Source: Bartonella sp. MM73XJBT.G (GTDB lineage: Bacteria; Pseudomonadota; Alphaproteobacteria; Rhizobiales; Rhizobiaceae). From it: a DNA stretch of 64,000 nucleotides. A model generated the notes under the pieces. That model was not told the DNA's origin, did no database searches, and worked only from the letters and a program-made list of their open reading frames with translations. Below, in pieces: positions 56,615 through 64,000 of the stretch. How positions within the stretch are numbered: position 1 is the first letter of the stretch; the number at the start of each line of letters is the position of its first letter. Position numbers and translations under genes: made by a program. The DNA lies in the NCBI RefSeq assembly GCF_028618435.1, contig NZ_JAQISW010000008.1:17918-81917 (forward strand). Direction: 5' to 3'.

Positions 56615-59092
56615 TTAAAACTGATAGCGTATCCCACCTGAAAAGCTTGTTCCAGATAGACCCGTTTTTTGAATTTTCTGTTGATAATGAACATCAGCAT
56701 GAAGGGAAATATTTTGTGATAATTGTGCATTCACACCAAGTCCACTTTCAATGGCTGCTCCCATAGTATCAAGGTGGAACGATTCACCAATCTGTATGGT
56801 GCCATTGTTAGAAAAAGCTTTAACAATATTCAATTTACCATAAAAAGAAAGAATACCGCCATCTTCAGTAGGAACTATTTTTTGCGTTAAGCGTCCACCA
56901 ACACGCACTAACCATTGATGAGGATTCCCCATATTCACATCAAATCCATCAATATCTGAGAATGTACCAAGCATAAGACGTTGATAAACAACTTGTGCTT
57001 GTGGCTCAAAGGCCAATCCTTTCGTACGGGTTTGAAATTTTTGTCCAATGGTTGCTGATGCACTGAATGTATCAGTATTCGTCAATTCTGCTGTCTTTCC
57101 TATGAGAGCTGTGGTGATCTCTCCCTTGAGCACTCCATAGGAGAAGAGTGCATGGACATATGTCCCATTATGATGATGCAGGCTACTATATGCAGTCAGT
57201 GACCACTTATTGAGTGTACTCTTGTCAGAACCTTCCATATCTTTTGGGGTGAAAGCTAATTTCCCATATGTTCCTAAAAGACCAAAATTGGTGGTCATGT
57301 TTTGATCTTCTAGAGCCGCTAACGTAAAGCCTGCCCGTAAAGCAGCGTAGTGAATATCGGCACCATAGCCATATTGTAATGGTGTACGGTGAGAGGATAA
57401 TGTCATCTTATTGCCATAAGTGGAGAAGAAGACCCCTTTGTTTTTATGATTTTTTGTCTCAAAGCCTGTTTCTTGCATCGTATCCAGTAACGCATTTTGA
57501 TTATTTACATCAGCCAATCCAGCTGAGAATAGAGCGTTAGGCATGACCAAATAGCTTGCCACTTGAGGAACGAGAGCTCTGATCTTTCCTTCATCATCGA
57601 GCATTGCACTTTGCAAGCGGAAATCCCAGAAATTTTGATGTTCTCTCAAGTGATTTTGTCCGTTGCTTGTTTGTTCAGAATTTGATGTTGATTCATCTTT
57701 TATATTATTCTCAACTCCTAAAACAGCTCCCCCTAATACAACAGGAATCGTGTCGGTTTTTGCGCTCTTGTCTTTTGATTGTTGAGATACTTCTCCTAAA
57801 TGGCTTTGCGTGCTCTCGGCTTTTCCAAGACTTGATGTCGGTCCATAGGCTTTTAATACATATTTATAGGGCAGACCATCCATTATGACGTAGCCATTTT
57901 CTAGTTTGAAGGAGTTTCTATCTGCCTGTCCAGATACTTGTATGAGCGAGAGACCACGCATATTTGCGGGAATAGAAGCTTCTGCTGTTGATGGCTCGCT
58001 TTTTGAAAGACTATTGAAATTAATTGTTGTGGTGCCTGAGACATCTCCATGGACAAGAAGGCGGTCTGTTTTTTGTTGTGCTTTTCCTAAACCATCACTC
58101 CATTCTGTATTGAAATAAATCCTTGCATTGCCTGTTGCATTGTAAACGGTTTTTGTAGCAGAGTCCCTATTTTCTTGTGAATGAGAAACCTCAATGGTTT
58201 GTCCTACACTCAAGGTCTGATACTGACCTTTTGCTAGCATATGGGGCGGATTAAATACAATAGAACTATTATTAAGGTTTAGGACTGAAACAGTAGACAG
58301 TGCTCGCTGCTCAATGTCGTGGAGAGCATAATTAAATGTACTAAAATCACGATTTATGTCATATTGACTTACATTTAAATACCACTTGCTTTTGTTGGTT
58401 AAATTAAAAACAGTCGTATTAACTGCTAGGGTTCTTGCTCTTCCTTCCATAATCGAATTATCGGCAGTTAATATAAAAGTCACAGGATGAGGATCTGAAT
58501 CTGTTTTCTTTTTTACATTATTTTGTAATAATACATCAGCACGAATTTCTGAATTTCTAAGTTGAATTTCGGCAACAGACTTTGAAGATGAAGGTCCTAA
58601 AATACCAACACCATCTTTCACAAGAAGCTTTGAATTGGTTAGAATTGCCTTATTGATAACTTCTTCACCATCTTTCAGAAAAGCATCTAAAATGCTGTGA
58701 AAAATAACACCGGATTTTCTCTTGCTTTCTATAAATGAATCTTCAATGTTAATGATACCGTTCGAAATCGATAGACCAGTATACAAGGCATTGACTTTAA
58801 CTCCTTTAGCATTAATACGTCCACCTTGTGATACAGCAAAGGCAAACGAAGCTGAATGTATTGTTGAGTTTGTAATTGTGGCAATTGCTTTTTTAGAGGC
58901 GTGCACTGCACTTAATCCATTGCGGATAAAAACATTATTAAGGGTCTTTTCCTCTCCGTTTTCCAGCTTGAACTCATTAATAATTTCAGGAGGTTGTGTA
59001 TTTGCATGAGTTGAACCGAAATGAGAAAAAATCAAAGTTCCAGCAATTGTACATAACAAAAGATTCTTCTTATAAATATATTTCTTACACAT
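56615..59092 (-). CDS. Autotransporter (Iba-like), paralogue of the previous gene
   Basis: This 825-residue autotransporter has a signal peptide (about 1-31), a beta-helix passenger with many NxxxNxSIxF-like strands (about 35-470), and an extra Ser/Glu-rich segment of about 50 residues (PVVLGGAVLGVENNIKDEST) before the linker FWDFRLQSAMLDD that the sister gene lacks. The barrel (about 545-825) ends RYQF. Signal peptide and promoter copies are shared with 53596-55929. Confidence 0.88.
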   Translation of the reverse strand: MCKKYIYKKNLLLCTIAGTLIFSHFGSTHANTQPPEIINEFKLENGEEKTLNNVFIRNGLSAVHASKKAIATITNSTIHSASFAFAVSQGGRINAKGVKVNALYTGLSISNGIINIEDSFIESKRKSGVIFHSILDAFLKDGEEVINKAILTNSKLLVKDGVGILGPSSSKSVAEIQLRNSEIRADVLLQNNVKKKTDSDPHPVTFILTADNSIMEGRARTLAVNTTVFNLTNKSKWYLNVSQYDINRDFSTFNYALHDIEQRALSTVSVLNLNNSSIVFNPPHMLAKGQYQTLSVGQTIEVSHSQENRDSATKTVYNATGNARIYFNTEWSDGLGKAQQKTDRLLVHGDVSGTTTINFNSLSKSEPSTAEASIPANMRGLSLIQVSGQADRNSFKLENGYVIMDGLPYKYVLKAYGPTSSLGKAESTQSHLGEVSQQSKDKSAKTDTIPVVLGGAVLGVENNIKDESTSNSEQTSNGQNHLREHQNFWDFRLQSAMLDDEGKIRALVPQVASYLVMPNALFSAGLADVNNQNALLDTMQETGFETKNHKNKGVFFSTYGNKMTLSSHRTPLQYGYGADIHYAALRAGFTLAALEDQNMTTNFGLLGTYGKLAFTPKDMEGSDKSTLNKWSLTAYSSLHHHNGTYVHALFSYGVLKGEITTALIGKTAELTNTDTFSASATIGQKFQTRTKGLAFEPQAQVVYQRLMLGTFSDIDGFDVNMGNPHQWLVRVGGRLTQKIVPTEDGGILSFYGKLNIVKAFSNNGTIQIGESFHLDTMGAAIESGLGVNAQLSQNISLHADVHYQQKIQKTGLSGTSFSGGIRYQF

Positions 59093-59206
59093 AGAGATGC
59101 CTTTAGTATTTGGTATGCTTTGATGCTTACTTCATTCCCCTGATGGCGCAAGTACCCAGACAGCTTTTATATCATTATGTTTTTATTGTAAACAACAAAA
59201 CGAATT
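59093..59206 (-). promoter_or_regulatory. Conserved autotransporter upstream region, copy 2
   Basis: Same block as 55930-56043, with two mismatches. It ends in ATTGTAAACAACAAAACGAA, the sequence also found in the nested repeat at 51325-51368. Confidence 0.7.
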
Positions 59207-59504
59207 ATAATTGCGGCTTTCTCTATGAGCTAAAGTTTTACTTTAGAAAAGTTTTTTCATGATCAATAAAAAGCAATGAAACAATGAATTTTATAAAATT
59301 TTGCTTGGTTTGCTTATGCTAAAAACACGATGTATAAATTAGCATTTCAGAATAAGCGTTATAAAAGCTCTATAGTGTTGAGATGGGTTGTAGGCTCTCT
59401 CAGAAAATCTCAGTCTATTTTCTTTGCTCTAGGAAAAGATATGCTATAAGAAGAAATGAGGGGGATATTTAGGGAGATTTCAAAGAGATCTTTTTAAAGG
59501 CTCC

Positions 59505-59869
59505 AACGCTCATTTTGCGACGGCGCTCGTGAATGCTATGGCGATAAATCCATAGAGCCCTTCATCCTCTTTATACTTGTGAAGAAGAAAGCAGGCGCCT
59601 TTTGATAAAAGAGCAAGCTCATTACATATTTTACCAGACTTTAATATTACAAAATAGCTTTTGACGCTTGAGACCCTTCATAAAAAAGTTATTTTAGCCT
59701 TTTCTTAATGTTTTTTTCCACATAGTTTACTTGCTTGTAAGGTGCAAAAGACAGAGGTTTGATTGATTCAACTTGGAATAGGGGTGAAATGAGAAAATTT
59801 CTTACGGTATTTGGGATATTCATTCAATAGGCAAAACAGCGAATATTCTTTATAAATTAATGAATTACC
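59505..59869 (+). repeat. Composite dispersed intergenic repeat, copy 10
   Basis: Upstream block at 59505-59600 (AAATCCATAGAGCCCTTCAT, TTTATACTTGTGAAGAAG) is followed by the core at 59757-59869 (TTTGATTGATTCAACTTGG, ATTCATTCAATAGGC, TTTATAAATTAAT). Confidence 0.65.
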
Positions 59870-61219
59870 TTATATTTATAAATAGTTATGCTCTTCAGTC
59901 ATTTGATTACCCTGTTCACTTCTTCAGTTTTCGCAGTTGTAGAAGCATTTTTAGGAGCAGTAATTTATATATCTCTTTTCTCGTTATGGTTAAATATTCG
60001 TCGATGAATTTTTTTATCATGTTTTGTAGGAAGTATTGCATAAGTTCTATTGGATATGTTTTTGCAACAAGAAATTTAAGGGATTTAATTTTAGCATGAT
60101 AGATGGAAAATCGTAAAATTTTCACAGCTATTATGTCCGATAGAATATTTTTAGCTACAATTATTTTATGTTTATGTTTAAAAATAACAGCATATAATTT
60201 AGCTTGAATTATATTTACTTTTTTAAATAAATTATAAATAATATTTTTAATTTTATTATATTTTTATTATAAAAATAATTAAAGATATTATTTCTTTATA
60301 ATATTTAATGGGTTTATACCTTAATAAACTATTTAAAAATAGCATTGTTTGGTAAAAATAAAAAAATAGAATAAATAGGTTATGCTTTTACAATATTATC
60401 TTAAGATTGATAACATCCTATTGCGCTTTAAAAATTCATTTTCATTATATTGATCTTGATAGTTTTATCATTGTTTTATTTTCTTTTGGTGAGATGAGCT
60501 TGGTATGAGAGGATGAGCTTTCTCAAATTGTTTATCTAAAATGGTATAGGGAAGTATCAATGAAGCCTTATAGACGGTGTAATAAGCTTGTTAATTGAAA
60601 GAATAGAGGGGTATTAACAGAGCAAGGGTGCGAGGAAAGAGCTTTTTATTATTATCTGTTTATTTTCTCAAAATAAATTCTTCTTAACTTTATGGATAAA
60701 TTCACGAACAAAATATACTGTGGAATTTGTGTGAAAAGGAAGAAAAGCCTATTTTAAGTGGAAAAACGCATTTCATAAAAAGCTTCACTTGAAAGCTTTG
60801 AAATGAATAATACTTATGGTCCATAAAAAAGTACTTTTATGAGAAATTGTGCTTTTATTAAAAGATTGCGACTTTCGTTATTTTGCACTTTTAAGATATT
60901 CTAGATAAAAATACTTAATATTTTTTGCTTTGAGAAAAAGGGAAGGGGATTTTATGAAGCAAGCAAGATTTATCAATAACATCTAGACTGAGCATAGTTA
61001 TCTCTAGGTGTTTTTTTGAGAGTTTTGTTTTTCTTTCACTTGGAGATGAAGCATTTTGCGACATTTTGTTTAAGAGAGATGAATGCATTCAATCTGGTAT
61101 GCTTCAAAAACAATATCCCTAGTTTTGTCAATCAATAAATCTTGATGGAGATAATGTTAAGAGGATAAATAACAAAACCCATTCAAGCGATCTTTTAATG
61201 AAAGAGTGTCAAGAATAAA
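59870..61219. other. AT-rich intergenic stretch
   Basis: Very AT-rich (notably 60180-60400), with no credible gene. The frames here lack ribosome binding sites. Confidence 0.45.
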
Positions 61220-61248
61220 AAAAAGGCAGCATATTGTGCTGCCTTTTT
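61220..61248 (-). terminator. Terminator of the fifth autotransporter gene
   Basis: AAAAAGGCAGCA/TGCTGCCTTTTT with a 5-base loop, about 50 bp past the stop codon. Confidence 0.85.
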
Positions 61249-61299
61249 GGTTTGCTGAAGTGTACAGAATAACAATACACCTGTTGTTAAAATTTTTCT

Positions 61300-64000
61300 T
61301 CAAAACTGATAGCGTATACCACCTGAAAAACTTGCACCACTTATCCCCGTTTTCTGAAGTTTTTGTTGATAACTCACATCACCATGAAGAGAGAAATTGT
61401 GAGACAGTTGTGCATTGATGCCAACACCGCCTTCAATTGCAGGTCCCATAGGATCAAGGTCAAAATCTCTTCCAATATGAATGCTACCATCATCACCAAA
61501 GGTTTTGATCAAGTTGACTTTTCCATAGAAAGACATAGGATGATTGTTTTCAGTGGAAATGGTTTTTGTCAAACGTCCACCAACACGGATCAACCATTGA
61601 GAAGGATTTTTCATATCAATGGTAAGGTTATCAGCATCTTCAATAGTGTTAAACATCAAATGTTGATAAGCAACTTGTGCTTGCGGCTCGAAGGTTAAGC
61701 CTTCTACCCCTGTTGCAAATTCTTTGCCAACAGTGGTGGAGATACTCAACATTTTAGCATTATTCAATTTTGCGGTTTTTCCAATGAGAGCGTTAGCGAT
61801 ATGCCCTTTTAGGATACCATAGGACAAGAGTGCATCGATGTAGAACCCACTGCTATGCTGTATGCTACCGTAAGCTGTCAGTGCCCATTTATCCAGCGTG
61901 TTTTTCCCAGCATCTTGCATATCTTTTGGAGTGAAAGAGAGACGTCCATAGGTTCCCCCTAGTCCCAGATGTGTTATGGTGTTTTGCCCTTCGATTGCTG
62001 CCAATACAACACCGGCTTGTAGAGCCGCATAATGGATATTAGCGCCATAACCGTATTCCAGAGGACCACGCTTGGAAGATAAGGTGGCTGTGTTACCATA
62101 GGTATATAAGAAGAATGCATTCTTTATCCCTTGTTCTTGTCCTATAATGGACATTTTCATAGTGGCTAAAAACTGGTCTTGTTTAGCTATATCGGTTAAT
62201 CCAGCGTGAAAGAGAGCATTTGGCATAACCAAATAGCTTGCTGTTTGTGGTACAACGGAAATCACACTTGGACTAGAACCAGAGCCAGTTCCAAGAAGTT
62301 CTGGTTGCAAACGGAAATCCCAGAAGTTCTCCTTCTTTTCATCAAAGAGGCTTTGAGCAATATCGGCTTGTCCATGGCTTGACTCTGGTCCATAGGCACG
62401 CAGTGTATATTTATCAGGTGAACCATCTCTTGTGGTATAACCATTGACCAGTTTGAAAGAGTCTTCGGTTGCTTTTCCTGAAACTTGGATGAGTGAAAGA
62501 CCACGTATATTAGAGGCAGCAGAGATATTTTCTTTAACATTGTTGTCTTCTAAGCGCCCCGTAACATAAACTGATGTGGTTCCTACCACATCACCATTGA
62601 TCAAAAGTCTATCAGTTTTTTGATCAGCTATTGGCTTACCATCACTCCATTCGGCATTGAAGTAAATCTTTGCATCACCCGTTGCATTGTAGACTTCTTG
62701 CGTTTCTGGTTTACCCGAACCTATATACAATGTTTGGTAATAGTGCTCTTGTGTTGGTTCAGCAAAAACAACAGAGCTGTTATCGAGATTAAGCGTGGAG
62801 ATATCAGAACGAGACCTTTGGGCAATATCAAGCAGATTGCCATCAGCATCTTTTTCGTTTTTGCTGATCTTCAACGTCCATGTTGTATCGTTTTTCAGAT
62901 CAAAGCGTACATTTCTGTCTTTTGCAATGTTTGCTCTTCCTTCTAAAGTAGAATGATCTGCATTTAATATGAACGCGCCATTGGAGACCAATTTAACATC
63001 TTCGTTTGTCCAAACCTCTTCATGTTTTAAAGCAAGACCATCACCTAATAACACATCGGCATGGATTTCTGAATTTTTGATATTGGCTGTACCAAGTGAC
63101 AGATCCGCATTATTTTCCATGTCTTCATCAGCGAAAGCTGCAACAAGAACTCCTGTACCATTGTCAATATGGAGCTTTGTATTGGTTAGATTAATCTCAT
63201 TGCTTTGAAGTTTTTGTAGATCATCTAATTCATCTGCATCATTAGAATAGGTGATGAATTGCAAGCCAACAACTCCTGCTGTTGCAGAAACATCTGTTAG
63301 ATCAATATGTCCACCACTTTCTACCATCAATGCAATTACTTCTGCTTCTATTCTTCTTCTTTCCTCATTTTGTGCGTTTGAATCGATATTAAAATCTGTG
63401 AAGCTTATATCATTAGCATCATTGTCCATCTTAATTGTGCCACCATCGGATGCATTAAGTCCAATATCAACATTTTGAATGGTTGTTTTACCCTTTAATT
63501 CAATACTGCTATCGATGTCACTCGTTTTGGCACCAATGTGGATTCCTGGAATACTATTACCGATTATCGTTAAATCTTCGCTAACGATTTCACCCCCACT
63601 GGATGCAAAAAGACCCATACCAACGTTTTCAATGGTTGTTTGACCCTTTAAATTAATTTTACTATCATTACTGTCAGCCCATACTCCTGTCATATTAATA
63701 TCTTTCAGGGTTTTAGAACCGATAGTTAAATCTTCACTAACAATAACTCCACCGTCTGTTGCTAAAAGTCCAGTTGCGAAGACATTTTCAATTTTTGTTT
63801 TTCCATGCAACTCAATCGTGCTATTAGAGCCATTGGCATTTGCACCCACACCTTTGACGTCTGTAGTTAGAGTAACATCTGTAACATCGATCTGTCCGCC
63901 TTTTTCTGCCAATAATGCATTTTGTTTTCCACTGACAGTTCCACCCGTCTTTGTGATTTTGGCTTTTGGACCTTCTGCATGAAGTCCATTACCTTCAGAT
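61300..64000 (-). CDS. Autotransporter, partial (N-terminus beyond right edge)
   Basis: The frame stays open to the last base of the window, so only the 3' part is present (about 899 codons). The passenger has repeated stretches pairing a GG(V/E)IVSEDLTI strand with an (I/L)xLKGxTTI(E/Q)NV strand, spaced about 52-53 residues apart (63400-63800). The barrel covers about 61300-62180 and ends RYQF. A TTG codon at 63910-63912 is not needed as a start. Linker FWDFRLQPELLG and barrel resemble the neighbouring genes. Confidence 0.88.
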   Translation of the reverse strand, partial: SEGNGLHAEGPKAKITKTGGTVSGKQNALLAEKGGQIDVTDVTLTTDVKGVGANANGSNSTIELHGKTKIENVFATGLLATDGGVIVSEDLTIGSKTLKDINMTGVWADSNDSKINLKGQTTIENVGMGLFASSGGEIVSEDLTIIGNSIPGIHIGAKTSDIDSSIELKGKTTIQNVDIGLNASDGGTIKMDNDANDISFTDFNIDSNAQNEERRRIEAEVIALMVESGGHIDLTDVSATAGVVGLQFITYSNDADELDDLQKLQSNEINLTNTKLHIDNGTGVLVAAFADEDMENNADLSLGTANIKNSEIHADVLLGDGLALKHEEVWTNEDVKLVSNGAFILNADHSTLEGRANIAKDRNVRFDLKNDTTWTLKISKNEKDADGNLLDIAQRSRSDISTLNLDNSSVVFAEPTQEHYYQTLYIGSGKPETQEVYNATGDAKIYFNAEWSDGKPIADQKTDRLLINGDVVGTTSVYVTGRLEDNNVKENISAASNIRGLSLIQVSGKATEDSFKLVNGYTTRDGSPDKYTLRAYGPESSHGQADIAQSLFDEKKENFWDFRLQPELLGTGSGSSPSVISVVPQTASYLVMPNALFHAGLTDIAKQDQFLATMKMSIIGQEQGIKNAFFLYTYGNTATLSSKRGPLEYGYGANIHYAALQAGVVLAAIEGQNTITHLGLGGTYGRLSFTPKDMQDAGKNTLDKWALTAYGSIQHSSGFYIDALLSYGILKGHIANALIGKTAKLNNAKMLSISTTVGKEFATGVEGLTFEPQAQVAYQHLMFNTIEDADNLTIDMKNPSQWLIRVGGRLTKTISTENNHPMSFYGKVNLIKTFGDDGSIHIGRDFDLDPMGPAIEGGVGINAQLSHNFSLHGDVSYQQKLQKTGISGASFSGGIRYQF

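Noticed and set aside
63900..63912. TTG codon as start of the last autotransporter
   Set aside because: The frame stays open through to the window edge with passenger-type sequence, so the true start lies outside.

Overview
The window comes from a Bartonella chromosome (Alphaproteobacteria, Hyphomicrobiales). It carries a full VirB2-VirB11/VirD4 type IV secretion system (T4SS) interleaved with genes for Bartonella effector proteins (Beps: Fic-OB-BID, phosphotyrosine-BID and BID-BID types), plus an array of Bartonella-type autotransporters and XRE regulator/structured-RNA modules of the kind described only in this genus. Gene order (virB2-11, a bepA-like gene, virD4, further bep genes) resembles the radiating cat/rodent lineages. 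I do not name a species.

Layout. (1) 0.4-4.3 kb, minus strand: a housekeeping run murJ-trpS-usp-nfu. (2) 5.0-31 kb, minus strand: the T4SS and effector locus. Transcription runs leftward from a promoter near 30.8-31.2 kb through virB2-virB11, then a small Fic antitoxin gene (biaA-like), a bepA-like gene, virD4, bepC, two phosphotyrosine-BID effectors, a BID-BID effector, an effector with SH3-ligand repeats and two BIDs, and a long Fic effector. Three neighbouring effector genes share almost the same roughly 250 bp upstream block, and stem-loops recur behind several of them, so the cluster looks like a tandemly amplified gene-plus-promoter cassette. (3) 31-48 kb: gene-poor accessory DNA. It holds a membrane-anchored nuclease-like protein, two copies of an XRE regulator each preceded by a structured RNA, a HAD phosphatase plus ribF, a plasmid-type ParA/ribbon-helix-helix pair with an upstream inverted repeat, two EexN-like entry-exclusion lipoproteins, a possible FlgN remnant, and many copies of a dispersed intergenic repeat. 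(4) 48-64 kb, minus strand: five type V autotransporters sharing a C-terminal barrel but with different passengers. Most are followed by GCAGC-type hairpin terminators. The last gene runs off the right edge.

How it fits together. VirB2-11 build the envelope channel. VirD4 couples it to effectors through their BID domains and short charged tails. Beps act inside the host cell: the Fic proteins on host targets, the tyrosine-motif proteins as scaffolds for SH2 proteins, and the proline-repeat protein probably for SH3 proteins. ParA/RHH and EexN relatives beside the locus are what a conjugative plasmid ancestor would leave behind.

Most notable points: (a) a 53-codon relic of the Fic antitoxin, with its own ribosome binding site, in front of bepC; (b) degeneration of both the Fic motif and the antitoxin motif in the bepA/biaA pair; (c) an effector with three 60-residue repeats carrying six class II SH3 ligands; (d) an effector with alternating ITIM-like and ITSM-like tyrosine motifs; (e) two paralogous structured RNAs whose helices are kept by compensatory changes; (f) an intergenic repeat family with at least ten copies.
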